From positions 48,769-112,768 of the forward strand of contig JAUNUQ010000003.1 in assembly GCA_030538075.1 (NCBI GenBank): a stretch of DNA of 64,000 nucleotides, read 5' to 3'. Both the position numbers and the translations under genes were made by a program. The notes under the pieces are model-generated. The model worked only from the letters and a program-made list of their open reading frames with translations. It was not told the origin of the DNA and did no database searches. The stretch is from Tissierellia bacterium. GTDB lineage: Bacteria; Bacillota; Clostridia; Tissierellales; Peptoniphilaceae. Position 1 is the first letter of the stretch; each line of letters starts with the position of its first letter. Shown piece by piece: positions 53,133 to 62,388 of this stretch.

Positions 53133-55337
53133 ATGCTGCGCATAGAAGGAAGTATCACACAACTCATCTACTATAATGAAGAAAATGGCTATACGGTCGC
53201 CCTCTTAGAGACGGAAGATGGAGAGATCACCGCAGTCGGGACCATTCCAGGGGCCCAGATCGGCCGCCATTATGAAATGGAAGGCGACTTGGTCTATCAT
53301 TCAAAATATGGAGAGCAGTTTAAAATCGAAATCGCCATCAGTTCGGCACCGCAGTCGAAGGAAGCCGTCTTGCGCTATCTGTCGTCGGGATGGATTCCCT
53401 ATATCGGCCCAGCTACGGCCCAGAAGATCATCGATACCTTTGGCGAGGATGCCCTCGAAATCATCGAAGAGGATCCCACTGTGCTCAAGGCCATTCGCGG
53501 GCTGGGTCCAAAGCGGATAAAGAAGATCGCAGAGGCCCTGGAGAAACAGAAAAACAACCGCAATGCTCTCGTCTATCTTCAGGGATTGGGCATCAGCACC
53601 AATCAGGCGATGCGCATCTACAACCGCTATCGAGAAGAGACCATCCTCAAAATCCAGGAGAACCCCTATCAGCTAGTGGAGGAGATCCGAGGAATTGGCT
53701 TTGGACAGGCGGATTCCATTGCTGCCAAAGGTGGAGTTCAGAAGGATTCCAGTTTCCGAGTGACTTCGGGGATCCAATACCTCCTGAAGGATGCTGCGAA
53801 TTCGAATGGCGATTGTTTTCTCTATCGGGATGCGCTCCTACCCCAAGCTGTGGAGCTCCTAGATCTGCCAGAGGAGATGATCGAACACAAAATAGACGAG
53901 TTGATCATCGAGGGAAAATTGATACAGGATCTAGTCGGGAAGCAGAGAGTGATCTATTATGAACGCCTCTACGAGGCGGAGGAACTCGTGGCCACGAGAT
54001 TGGTCCAGCTCCTGTGCACAGAGGGGCCAGGTTCTCAACTGGTGATTCCCGAAGCGGTGGAAGAGGATGGGATCTATCTGGACGAGAAGCAGAGGCAGGC
54101 CGTCACCCAGGCCATGGAAAACCAGGTCCTCGTCATCACAGGAGGTCCGGGAACGGGTAAGACGACCATCATCAAGCGGCTGCTCTCGTTGGCCAAGGGG
54201 GCAGGACATACGGTAAAGCTCTGTGCCCCTACGGGTCGAGCAGCCAAGCGCATGGAGGAGAGCACTGGCTTTCAAGCGTCTACTATCCATCGATTGTTAA
54301 AATACCGCCGAGATGAACAGACGGGCTTTTTGCAATTTGAGCACGACAGAGACCATCCCATCTCCTGCGACATGCTCATCGTCGATGAGGCTTCCATGAT
54401 CGACATCGAGTTGATGGAGAGATTGGTCGATGCCATCCCCCTGAGCACCCAGCTCATCTTAGTGGGGGATGTGGATCAGCTGCCTTCGGTTGGACCGGGA
54501 AATGTGCTCCGTGATATTATCAAGAGTTCCCTGGTGAAGACCATCGTCTTGGACAAGATCTATCGACAATCTGCCAATAGCAATATCGTCGTCAATGCCC
54601 ATCGAATCAATCAGGGGAAATGGCCCACTCTAAATGAGGAGGGAAAGGATTTCTTCTTTATTCGGTCCCTTGATCCGAGAAAGACCTCGGGAGTCTTGGT
54701 GGAATTACTGCAGCATCGACTTCCGAGTTACTACGGATACGATCCATTGAAGGACATTCAGGTGTTGACCCCTACGAAGCGAGGAGAGGTGGGACAAATC
54801 GCATTGAATCAGCAGCTCAAGTTGTCCCTAAACCCTGAAAAAGCGGGGGCTTCTGGAGAAGAGGTCGAAATCTTTCCCTATCGGGAAGGCGATAAAGTGA
54901 TGCAGATTGTCAACAATTACAATCTCTCGACGACGGACACAGAGGGAGAGGCCTCCGAGGGGATCTACAATGGCGATATGGGAGTGGTAGAATCCATCGA
55001 CCACGAGAATGAACAGCTGCGCGTGCGTTTTGACGACGGGAGCTATGCAGATTATGATCCGGTGTCCGCCAACGAGCTGATGCTATCCTATGCGATTACA
55101 ATCCACAAATCCCAGGGATCAGAATTTCCAGTCGTCATCATCCCGATGCATGCCGCTGCACCCATCCTGATGACCAGAAATCTGATCTACACTGCCATCA
55201 CTCGAGCGAGATCCCTTGTGGTGCTGGTCGGAGACGAACAGATCCTCCGGCGCATGATTGCAAATAATTCCATACAGAGTAGGAACTCCTCTCTGGCGGA
55301 GCGTATGAATCTGAAAATACAGATCTTTGGAGAGTAA
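53133..55337 (+). CDS. recD2: RecD2-type ATP-dependent DNA helicase
   Basis: RecD2 is a 5'-to-3' SF1B helicase of repair and replication that works without RecBC. The 734 residues from the ATG at 53133 have an N-terminal OB-like part, helix-hairpin-helix repeats (I-R-G-L-G-P-K-R-I and I-R-G-I-G-F-G), Walker A I-T-G-G-P-G-T-G-K-T-T, D-E-A-S-M-I-D and a late A-I-T-I-H-K-S-Q-G-S-E-F. An upstream in-frame ATG lies in the terminator and has no ribosome site. Confidence 0.93.
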   Translation: MLRIEGSITQLIYYNEENGYTVALLETEDGEITAVGTIPGAQIGRHYEMEGDLVYHSKYGEQFKIEIAISSAPQSKEAVLRYLSSGWIPYIGPATAQKIIDTFGEDALEIIEEDPTVLKAIRGLGPKRIKKIAEALEKQKNNRNALVYLQGLGISTNQAMRIYNRYREETILKIQENPYQLVEEIRGIGFGQADSIAAKGGVQKDSSFRVTSGIQYLLKDAANSNGDCFLYRDALLPQAVELLDLPEEMIEHKIDELIIEGKLIQDLVGKQRVIYYERLYEAEELVATRLVQLLCTEGPGSQLVIPEAVEEDGIYLDEKQRQAVTQAMENQVLVITGGPGTGKTTIIKRLLSLAKGAGHTVKLCAPTGRAAKRMEESTGFQASTIHRLLKYRRDEQTGFLQFEHDRDHPISCDMLIVDEASMIDIELMERLVDAIPLSTQLILVGDVDQLPSVGPGNVLRDIIKSSLVKTIVLDKIYRQSANSNIVVNAHRINQGKWPTLNEEGKDFFFIRSLDPRKTSGVLVELLQHRLPSYYGYDPLKDIQVLTPTKRGEVGQIALNQQLKLSLNPEKAGASGEEVEIFPYREGDKVMQIVNNYNLSTTDTEGEASEGIYNGDMGVVESIDHENEQLRVRFDDGSYADYDPVSANELMLSYAITIHKSQGSEFPVVIIPMHAAAPILMTRNLIYTAITRARSLVVLVGDEQILRRMIANNSIQSRNSSLAERMNLKIQIFGE

Positions 55338-55338
55338 A

Positions 55339-55989
55339 ATGAGTATTCTGACAGAATTGTTCTTTGTCGATGAGCACACCTGCGGTTTTTGTAGAGAAGA
55401 ACCGGTTTCAACCCATGGAATTTGCACGGACTGCAAGGGGCGTTTGGAATTCGTAAAGGGAGAACTGCAGATCAGGGGTACTGAGATTTGGTGCAATTAT
55501 CCTCTATTCTATAATAATTTTTTGAAGGGGAAGGTCCATGCCTTCAAATTTCAAGGGAGCTCCTATCTCTACCGGACCTTTGGAGAGATCTTAGTGGACT
55601 GTTACCGGCAGATGGGTTCGCCCCAGGTGGACCTAATCCTCCCGGTGCCGCTGCATCCTAGGATGGAAAGACAGCGCGGGTACAATCAAGCGGCTTTACT
55701 GGCTAGGGTACTATCTGAGAGGACGGGGATCCCCCTGGAGGAGCATGCCTTAAAAAAAACGAGGCAGACGAAAGAGCAGAACAAGCTGAGCTATCTCGAG
55801 CGAGAAGAAAACCTGCAGGATAGCATTCGGATCGCAAGGCCGGATGCGATCAAGGGAAAGCGCCTCTTGCTCGTCGACGATTTCATCACGACGGGAGCGA
55901 CCTTTCGGTCCCTAATCGATGCCCTCTTGCCGGCAGAGCCGAAAAGTTTGATCGCCCTTGCCCTGACCTCCTCCTCTCGTCTAGAGTAG
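55339..55989 (+). CDS. ComF-like phosphoribosyltransferase-fold protein
   Basis: The 216-residue protein has an N-terminal zinc ribbon (C-G-F-C and C-T-D-C) and a phosphoribosyltransferase-like domain with L-L-L-V-D-D-F-I-T-T-G-A-T. ComF helps single-stranded DNA uptake in competent bacteria, perhaps as a helicase partner; in non-competent species its role is unclear. GGAGAG precedes the ATG, two bases after the recD2 stop, which implies co-transcription. Confidence 0.9.
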   Translation: MSILTELFFVDEHTCGFCREEPVSTHGICTDCKGRLEFVKGELQIRGTEIWCNYPLFYNNFLKGKVHAFKFQGSSYLYRTFGEILVDCYRQMGSPQVDLILPVPLHPRMERQRGYNQAALLARVLSERTGIPLEEHALKKTRQTKEQNKLSYLEREENLQDSIRIARPDAIKGKRLLLVDDFITTGATFRSLIDALLPAEPKSLIALALTSSSRLE

Positions 55990-56173
55990 AGGAGGTCAAT
56001 TGTTACAAAAGGGAAATATCAGCTGAGCGGGAAAAGGATTGGATAAACATAATGTAATATAAATTGATAATATAAACAAAAACTAAATATAAATATGTAA
56101 AACATAAGATATATATTAACAAAACACTTCTCGTATGATAGAATGGACCCAACGCTATTATTTAGGAGGAAGT

Positions 56174-57385
56174 ATGGAAAAAAAGAAGTTTAAGTTGGGA
56201 TTGATCCCCAGGCTGATCATCGCTATTATAGTCGGTATCGCTATGGGGCAGATGAAGTTCCTTCCACCGGCGCTACTACGCATCTTGGTGACCTTTGCAA
56301 GCCTTTTCAGCGGGTTTTTGAATTTCGTCATCCCATTGATGATCGTGGGTTTTGTGGTCAAAGGGATCGCTGATTTGACCGATGGCGCAGGAAAATTATT
56401 GGGTATTACGGCTTTGACGGCCTATGGGTCAACCCTGATCGCCGGGGCCATCGCCTATTTTGTAGCATCCAATCTATTTCCCGCATTTATCACCCAGGAA
56501 TTGGTACAGAAGATCTCTGAGTCAGGAGAGGGTCTCACCCCCTTCTTTACGATTCCCCTGCAGCCACTGTTAGATGTGACAGCTGCGATCGTCTTCGCCT
56601 TTATGATGGGCCTATCCATCTCCTGGCTTCGAAGCAAGGGAAAAGGTGCCGTGCTCTACGAGGCCTTTGACGATTTTGGAGAGATCATCACAAAAGTATT
56701 GGAGACGATCATCATCCCCTTCCTGCCCATTTATATTGCAGGGAATTTTGCAAACATGAGCTATTCTGGTTCCGTTTTCAGTGTGATGTCCGTATTCTGG
56801 AAGGTTTTTCTCGTGGTCATCGTGATGCATATTCTCTATATATCTGCGATGTTCATCGTGCTTGGGACAATTGGAGGCAAGAATCCCTTCAAGGCCATTC
56901 GCAACCAGATCCCTGGCTATTTGACGGCCATTGGTACCCAATCCTCGGCGGCGACCATTCCCGTCAACTTGAAATGTGCTGAAAAGAACGGCGTCAGCGA
57001 AGACATACGAAATTTCGTCGTCCCCTTGTGTGCGACGATCCATCTGGCTGGGTCGATGATCACCATCACCTCTTGTGCAACTGCAGTGCTGTTGATGTAT
57101 CAAATTCCCCATACCTTCACGATGATCATAGGTTTTATTGCGATGCTCGGCGTGGCGATGGTAGCGGCTCCTGGAGCTCCAGGCGGAGCGATCATGGCAG
57201 CTCTTCCCTTTATGCCCATGGTGGGAATTACCACGGATGTACTCCAGCAATTGATGATCACCCTCTATATCACCCAAGATAGCTTTGGTACCGCGGCCAA
57301 TGTATCTGGAGACAATGCCATTGCGATCTTTATCGATAAGATCTATGCAAAGGATCGAAAAAAAGCGGAGACCACGACTGAATGA
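56174..57385 (+). CDS. Dicarboxylate/amino acid:cation symporter
   Basis: The 403-residue DAACS-family protein takes up glutamate, aspartate, serine or dicarboxylates with Na+ or H+. It has eight helices and two re-entrant loops: T-Q-S-S-A-A-T-I-P near the first, where the family has a serine-rich motif, and G-A-P-G-G near the second. The substrate type cannot be told from these. AGGAGGAAG lies before the ATG at 56174. It follows a 184-base AT-rich gap with a TATGAT-like -10 at 56134 and ends at a terminator. Confidence 0.88.
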   Translation: MEKKKFKLGLIPRLIIAIIVGIAMGQMKFLPPALLRILVTFASLFSGFLNFVIPLMIVGFVVKGIADLTDGAGKLLGITALTAYGSTLIAGAIAYFVASNLFPAFITQELVQKISESGEGLTPFFTIPLQPLLDVTAAIVFAFMMGLSISWLRSKGKGAVLYEAFDDFGEIITKVLETIIIPFLPIYIAGNFANMSYSGSVFSVMSVFWKVFLVVIVMHILYISAMFIVLGTIGGKNPFKAIRNQIPGYLTAIGTQSSAATIPVNLKCAEKNGVSEDIRNFVVPLCATIHLAGSMITITSCATAVLLMYQIPHTFTMIIGFIAMLGVAMVAAPGAPGGAIMAALPFMPMVGITTDVLQQLMITLYITQDSFGTAANVSGDNAIAIFIDKIYAKDRKKAETTTE

Positions 57386-57395
57386 TAGAACAATA

Positions 57396-57435
57396 AAATC
57401 CTGCCTCCTCTAATTAGAGGAGACAGGATTTTTCT
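57396..57435 (+). terminator. Terminator of the symporter gene
   Basis: Arms AAATCCTG...CTCCTCT and AGAGGAG...CAGGATTT pair with one mismatch each side and a TAATTA loop, followed by T residues. Confidence 0.9.
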
Positions 57436-57575
57436 ATTTCCGTGAAATGCAGGGCGGCTTTGATCTGAAAAGTATTCGAAAGAGCAGTATGGCCGCATTG
57501 GATACTTTGAGCTGTGCTTTTTATGGAGCGAAGGTCTCTTGAATATCTAGGTGGGCGCTTCGTGTTATAGATTGA

Positions 57576-58115
57576 CTATTCGAAGATCTGCCTTTCTCGC
57601 TTTAGATTCTCGCGCTTTACGAAGAGACGGTAGAATCCATATAGACCGAGAAGGCCAGCAAATAAGTTCAAGAAACTGATGCCCATCGCCATCTGTCCTT
57701 CAACGAAAAACTCGTATAGATAACTAATGCCGATATAGAGATTAAATCCCGAGAGAATTCCGATTAGAGTTAGGATTCGGTTCAGATGCTGGATACGGGA
57801 ATCAAAGTCTGAAAAGATGTCGAAGACACCATCTTCTGTTTTCTTCCGAAAATAGACCCATCGCAGAACCGAACTGATCTGCTCGGCTCCGGTCTCCTCG
57901 ACGAATTGAATATATTTTTGACTCTCTGGATGGTTTGGCCATTTGTCCAGTAGTTCCAATCGAATCGTATAAGAGGCGGGTGTGCAGTCTTCAAATTCAT
58001 AGGTCCAAAACCCGGCTGACGTTAGACATAGTCCCTTTGCTGCCATTTCATTGAGCCATTTCTCTTCCTTATCAAAATCCCAGACCCAGAATAATTTATG
58101 GATGACTTTTTTCAT
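57576..58115 (-). CDS. DUF2812 membrane protein
   Basis: The 179-residue DUF2812 protein begins K-L-F-W-V-W-D-F-D-K-E-E-K-W-L-N-E-M-A-A-K-G, the family signature, then a beta-rich region and two C-terminal helices. Function is not known, but DUF2812 genes are regularly preceded by a PadR gene, as here, in clusters that respond to antibiotics or cell-wall stress. It overlaps padR by four bases. Confidence 0.85.
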   Translation of the reverse strand: MKKVIHKLFWVWDFDKEEKWLNEMAAKGLCLTSAGFWTYEFEDCTPASYTIRLELLDKWPNHPESQKYIQFVEETGAEQISSVLRWVYFRKKTEDGVFDIFSDFDSRIQHLNRILTLIGILSGFNLYIGISYLYEFFVEGQMAMGISFLNLFAGLLGLYGFYRLFVKRENLKRERQIFE

Positions 58116-58426
58116 TTTGATAATCCTCCTAGTATACGCATACCATTGTCCAGCAGTTCATGGAGACGGTGGATCTCTTCCTCCAGTACAGTCTTTCCGG
58201 CTTCAGTGAGGATATAGTCTTTACGGCGACTTGCAGGATCTTCGGGAAGGGCGTGGATCCATTTTTTCTCTAGTAAGGTGTTCAGTGCTCCATATAGAGT
58301 CCCTGCAGCCAGACGAACTCTGCCATTGGACAGCTCCTCTGTCTTTTGAATGATCCCATACCCATGTAAGGGTTCTGTCAGAGACAATAGAATATAGAAG
58401 ACAGCTTCTGTTAGAGCCTGTTGCAT
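58112..58426 (-). CDS. PadR family transcriptional regulator
   Basis: The 104-residue winged-helix repressor has the PadR core: H-G-Y-G-I-I-Q, G-T-L-Y-G-A-L-N-T-L-L-E-K-K-W-I and S-R-R-K-D-Y-I-L-T-E-A-G. PadR proteins usually repress their own operon and release it upon binding a drug or phenolic. The start at 58426 follows AAGGAGGAG; a longer frame to 58471 has no ribosome site. The DUF2812 gene overlaps its stop. Its promoter has a matching operator. Confidence 0.9.
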   Translation of the reverse strand: MQQALTEAVFYILLSLTEPLHGYGIIQKTEELSNGRVRLAAGTLYGALNTLLEKKWIHALPEDPASRRKDYILTEAGKTVLEEEIHRLHELLDNGMRILGGLSK

Positions 58427-58495
58427 GATCTCCTCCTTAATACTTTGATTTCCATAAATATATCGGCGCACAATATATCGGATTCCGTTATAGTG

Positions 58496-58524
58496 ATTAT
58501 ATCGTAGGGCGATATAGTTGTCAA
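58496..58524 (-). promoter_or_regulatory. Consensus PadR operon promoter with internal operator
   Basis: On the minus strand a perfect TTGACA (58524-58519) and TATAAT (58501-58496) have the ideal 17-bp spacer. Inside lies TATATCG-CCCTA-CGATATA, a perfect 7-bp inverted repeat, and two more CGATATAT copies follow downstream of the -10 (58458-58480). This is the expected design of a strong promoter shut by its own PadR. Confidence 0.85.
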
Positions 58525-58544
58525 TCCCTTTTGCGGAGTTTAGG

Positions 58545-58597
58545 AAAAAAAGAAAAATCTAGAGTATCGATCCATATAAACGCCTTCGATACTCTAG
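58545..58597 (-). terminator. Terminator-like hairpin, minus strand
   Basis: A perfect 12-bp stem CTAGAGTATCGA / TCGATACTCTAG (58559-58570 with 58586-58597) is followed on the minus strand by a T-rich tract (A-rich 58545-58557 on the plus strand). It could end a long 3' part of the BrkB-like gene transcript, 340 bases beyond that gene, before the padR promoter. Confidence 0.7.
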
Positions 58598-58655
58598 GCA
58601 TCTTAAGGGAAGGTCTCAGTCAGACCGATGGGGTGCTATCTATATTGACAATAAA

Positions 58656-58710
58656 GCGCTTCCAATCGACACCCGCAGTGGGTCTTGATGGGAAGCGCGA
58701 TTCGTTTTTT
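58656..58710 (+). terminator. Terminator-like hairpin, plus strand
   Basis: GCGCTTCC (58656-58663) pairs with GGAAGCGC (58691-58698), with ACCC/GGGT pairing inside, and TTTTTT stands at 58705-58710. No plus-strand gene precedes it. The stretch 58427-58939 holds no protein gene that I can support; it may encode a small RNA. Confidence 0.5.
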
Positions 58711-58939
58711 ATGGAATCGATGGGATGAGCTATTGAAGCGCAGGTGCTAGTCTAGCTTTAATGCTCAATTTGGGTAGATGTGAACTCCTCGCAAATGACC
58801 GCTGCAGCAAAGAACTTCAGCCGATCTTGGATATGTTTTTGTGATCGAAGGCAGATGGGAGATAAGATGTAGAATTGGAATATAACTGCTCAGGACTTTG
58901 AAGGGATTCTTTGCATTATCATTTGGAATTGGCCTCGAT

Positions 58940-59848
58940 CTACTCCACCCGGTCACGGAGAATTCCCTCCTGATCTTCTTTGATCCCCTGCACAGTGCCG
59001 AAGATGCTCCTCTCCAGCTGTTTTTTGCGCCGAGTCTCCATATGAGTAGACGCCACATAGGCACCTAGGACCATGATCATAGAGGATAGATACAGCCACA
59101 TCATCATCACGATGATCCCACCTAGGGAACCGTAGGTGCGGTCATAATTTCCAAAATTATCGACATAGAAAGAAAAGACAAAGGTGATGAGAATCCAAGC
59201 GATGGAGGTGAACAGAGCCCCAGGGACCACATCCCAGACATTGACTCTGTGCTTGCCGCCCAGATTGGGACTGATGCGGTATAGGAGGGTAAACACCAAC
59301 ACGATTGCCAACAAGGGCACGATGCTGCGAAATGTATTCCAGATCTGATCTAGGGTGTCATAGTCACCGATGAGCCCTTTGATCAAGTTGAGGATGATAT
59401 TTCCAAAGACATTGCTCAGTAGCATCAAAGTCAGGATCACGGCAAGGGCGATGGTGAAGAAAATGCCCATCAGCCGCTCTTGGATGATCCCTCGCTGCTC
59501 TTCGACTCCAAAGGCGATATTGATCGAGCGCATCAATTTTATGATCCCACTTGAGCCCGCCCATAGGGCGATGATGAGGGATAGGGACATCAGGGTACCG
59601 CTACTGGAGCGAATGAGGGACTGGATGACGGGAAGCAGGATATCTGCGACATTTTGTGGAAGATAATTCATGGCTTCCAATATGGATTTATCATAACCGG
59701 AGGCGGCAATGGAGATGATATTCAATAAGAAGATCAAAAAGGGGAATATGCTGAGCAACATAAAATAGGCCAACATGGCACCGGTCGTTGGCAGATCAGC
59801 TTCTTTAATCTTATTGAGTAAATTGATGAAAAACATTTTTATATTCAT
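58940..59848 (-). CDS. YihY/BrkB family membrane protein
   Basis: The 302-residue protein has six helices and the family pattern A-M-L-A-Y-F-M-L-L-S-I-F-P-F-L-I-F, then G-S-S-G-I-I-K-L-M-R-S-I-N-I-A-F and Y-G-S-L-G-G-I-I-V-M-M-M-W-L-Y. Family members were once named ribonuclease BN and are now thought to be transporters or envelope proteins; the role is unsettled. The start at 59848 has AAGAGGGG upstream. It is single and divergent from the sigma-54 activator gene. Confidence 0.88.
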   Translation of the reverse strand: MNIKMFFINLLNKIKEADLPTTGAMLAYFMLLSIFPFLIFLLNIISIAASGYDKSILEAMNYLPQNVADILLPVIQSLIRSSSGTLMSLSLIIALWAGSSGIIKLMRSINIAFGVEEQRGIIQERLMGIFFTIALAVILTLMLLSNVFGNIILNLIKGLIGDYDTLDQIWNTFRSIVPLLAIVLVFTLLYRISPNLGGKHRVNVWDVVPGALFTSIAWILITFVFSFYVDNFGNYDRTYGSLGGIIVMMMWLYLSSMIMVLGAYVASTHMETRRKKQLERSIFGTVQGIKEDQEGILRDRVE

Positions 59849-59972
59849 AAACCCCTCTTTTTTATCCAGCATCTTGCACCTCTATCTGATCATTTTAATA
59901 TTTATACCCTTAGGAAATGCGAATAATCGATGGGTTTCATCTGAATGCACAATAACATTTATTCTGAATTTT

Positions 59973-60001
59973 GGGACAGGGTCTACCTTGAATGATATAA
60001 T
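59973..60001 (+). promoter_or_regulatory. Promoter of the sigma-54 activator gene
   Basis: GGGACA (59973-59978) and TATAAT (59996-60001) are 17 bp apart, 27 bases before the ATG at 60028. Confidence 0.65.
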
Positions 60002-60027
60002 TATCCTTAAGTGAAGGGAGAGTTTCC

Positions 60028-61785
60028 ATGAAAGGAGGGAGGATATTGTACGATTTACTTGGCATTGCCGATTTAATTATGAAATATGTCAATATTACTG
60101 CTGAGATCGGTCGGGTCGAGGTAGAGGTGGTGAATTACAAGTTGATCCGCGTTGCGGGGACGGGGTTTTTCCATCAATTCGTCGGAGACAATATCGATGA
60201 ATGGGGTGAGGTCTACAAACAGGTATTGAAGACTGGACAGCGACAGATCATTACCAATCCGCGCGAGAATGAATTGTGTAAGAATTGTCCGAATCGGGAG
60301 GAATGCATTGAGACCCTTGAGATCTCGACGCCGATCAAGGTGCATGACTCCATATTGGGCGTCATAGGGATGGTCTGTATGGATGAAGAGAGCAAGGATC
60401 AAGTCCTCAAGAACCTGAACAGCTATCTGGAATATCTGGATCAAATTGCCGATTTTATCTCTGCAAAAGTGATAGAGGTCTTAGAAAATGAGAACAAAGT
60501 CGCCGTGATGAGTATGTTGGAGCTGGTCACGAAGAATATGGATCAGGGGGCCATCATCATCGATGTGAACGGAAATATCGACAAGATCAACCCCAGTGCA
60601 AAAAAGCAGCTTGGGATTCGCCGAACGATTAAGAGTGAAGGGATTGAAATCGTTGAAACCGGTGACATGGTGAGTAATTTTAAAGAGTATTCGGTGACCA
60701 TTAGGGGCAAGACCTATACTGTATATGGAGATATCTACAACATTCCCAACAATGACCGCTATGCAAAGGTCCTACTCTTTAAAGACTATAAATCCATGCA
60801 GTCGGATATCTACTCAATGACCTCGACGATCCAGGCCCGGGGAACAGATCTGATATTGGGCCGGAGTCCTGAGATACGCAAACTAAAAGATGATATAGAG
60901 AAAATTGCTAATTCCAGCTCTACGGTCCTCATCACAGGGGAGAGTGGCACTGGAAAGGAAATGGTTGCCACCGCCATTTGGAAGAGCTCTAATCGCAGTG
61001 AAAAGCGTTTTGTCGCCATAAACTGCGCTGCCATCCCGGAGGCTCTATTGGAAAGTGAGCTCTTCGGCTATGTGAAAGGCGCTTTTACCGGCGCAGATCC
61101 CAATGGGCGGATTGGGAAGTTTGAACTCGCCAATAAGGGGATCATATTTCTAGATGAGATTGGGGATATGCCCCTCTATCTACAGACGAAACTACTACGC
61201 GTCATTCAAGATCGAACGATCAGTCGAATCGGTTCCAATCATGTATTGCCTCTAGATATCCGCATTATCGCGGCCACCAATAAAGATCTGAAGATGATGA
61301 TCGAAGAGAAGAAATTCAGGGAGGACCTCTTCTATCGATTGAATGTCATTCCGATTGAGATCCCGCCTCTGCGTGAACGAAAAGAGGACATCGAGATCTT
61401 GGTTGAGCACTTTGCCCTCAGATATACCTCATTGATGAACAAGGAATTACGATATATTGAAAAGGGGACGATGGACATACTCCGCCGGCGACCCTGGAAT
61501 GGAAATGTACGGGAATTGGAAAATGTTGTGGAATTCATGGTGAACATGATGGAGGACGGCGTTTTAGATGACCAGACCCTACCGAGAAATATCGATGAAC
61601 CCGTTCATACACAGAGTAGTCACAATGGACAGGTCCGCAGTTTGAAAGAGGTAGAAAGACAGGAGATCAGCAACGCCCTTCATCGATATCCCCCTTCCAC
61701 ACAGAGCAAAGAGAGAATTGCGAAGGAATTGGGCATAGGAATTGCTACATTATATAGAAAGATGAAGGAGTACAATCTGCAATAA
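60028..61785 (+). CDS. Sigma-54-dependent transcriptional activator
   Basis: The 585-residue activator has an N-terminal ligand-sensing domain (about 1-150) with a three-cysteine cluster C-K-N-C-P-N-R-E-E-C (C84, C87, C93), a PAS-like domain (about 155-260), the AAA+ module with G-E-S-G-T-G-K-E at 304-311 and the sigma-54 contact loop G-A-F-T-G-A at 351-356, and a Fis-type helix-turn-helix at the C-terminus. It precedes mocA-like and yqeB genes and a -24/-12 promoter before ygeX, which it most probably controls, as YgeV is placed in E. coli. The ATG at 60028 has GAAGGGAGAG; a TTG at 60046 with AAAGGAGGG is an alternative start. Confidence 0.93.
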   Translation: MKGGRILYDLLGIADLIMKYVNITAEIGRVEVEVVNYKLIRVAGTGFFHQFVGDNIDEWGEVYKQVLKTGQRQIITNPRENELCKNCPNREECIETLEISTPIKVHDSILGVIGMVCMDEESKDQVLKNLNSYLEYLDQIADFISAKVIEVLENENKVAVMSMLELVTKNMDQGAIIIDVNGNIDKINPSAKKQLGIRRTIKSEGIEIVETGDMVSNFKEYSVTIRGKTYTVYGDIYNIPNNDRYAKVLLFKDYKSMQSDIYSMTSTIQARGTDLILGRSPEIRKLKDDIEKIANSSSTVLITGESGTGKEMVATAIWKSSNRSEKRFVAINCAAIPEALLESELFGYVKGAFTGADPNGRIGKFELANKGIIFLDEIGDMPLYLQTKLLRVIQDRTISRIGSNHVLPLDIRIIAATNKDLKMMIEEKKFREDLFYRLNVIPIEIPPLRERKEDIEILVEHFALRYTSLMNKELRYIEKGTMDILRRRPWNGNVRELENVVEFMVNMMEDGVLDDQTLPRNIDEPVHTQSSHNGQVRSLKEVERQEISNALHRYPPSTQSKERIAKELGIGIATLYRKMKEYNLQ

Positions 61786-61812
61786 TCGTCTCCGAAAATG
61801 GCGGTGTATAGA

Positions 61813-62388
61813 ATGAAAAAGATAGTAGCAATCGTACAGGCCTCCGGTTATTCGCGTCGGATGGGCGTTGATAAGCTCCTGCTCCCCTTAAAGGGCAAAC
61901 CCATCTATCGACATGTATTGGATTGCCTACAGGGCACAGAACTAGAAGAGATTATAGTGGTATCGAGATTTGAAGAAGTCTTAAGGGCGGCGAAGGAAAT
62001 GGGATATATTCCGGTCCATAATATGGATGCGCAGATCGGCCAGAGTCGTTCTATCACTTTGGGACTACAATATGCAGCTGAGGCGGATGGATATCTATTT
62101 ATCGTCGCAGATCAGCCCTTTATTTCCAAGGAGACGATTTCGTCCATCATAGGAGAATTTGAAGAGATGGGCGGCATCGTCTTACCCTTATATGGTGGTA
62201 AGAGAGGCAGCCCGGGGCTCTTCGATGGGAGCTATCGAAAGAGGCTTATGAGTCTGACAGGAGAGGAAACTGGGAAGTTAATCATAGGTGAAAGTCAGGA
62301 GGATCTCCACTTCATCTGGATCGATCGAAAGGAAGAGGGGGAGGATGTAGATACAATGGAGGTCTATGAAAGGATGATGTCGTCATGA
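61813..62388 (+). CDS. MocA/YgfJ-like molybdopterin nucleotidyltransferase
   Basis: The 191-residue nucleotidyltransferase has the MobA-like motif A-S-G-Y-S-R-R-M-G-V-D-K-L-L-L-P-L, then V-A-D-Q-P-F near the metal site and G-x-x-G-S-P-G-L-F. The YgfJ/MocA subgroup makes the cytidylated molybdopterin of selenium-dependent molybdenum hydroxylases, and its pairing with YqeB, which follows with a four-base overlap, supports this. The start at 61813 is chosen because the family begins K-K-I-V-A-I-V; an ATG at 61798 is also in frame. Confidence 0.85.
   Translation: MKKIVAIVQASGYSRRMGVDKLLLPLKGKPIYRHVLDCLQGTELEEIIVVSRFEEVLRAAKEMGYIPVHNMDAQIGQSRSITLGLQYAAEADGYLFIVADQPFISKETISSIIGEFEEMGGIVLPLYGGKRGSPGLFDGSYRKRLMSLTGEETGKLIIGESQEDLHFIWIDRKEEGEDVDTMEVYERMMSS

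Noticed and set aside
56612..57277. 221-codon minus-strand frame within the symporter gene
   Set aside because: His- and Asp-rich shadow of a hydrophobic coding sequence; no start signal.
58531..58728. 65-codon plus-strand frame in the gap near padR
   Set aside because: It runs through both hairpins and has no ribosome site; the hairpins explain the sequence better.
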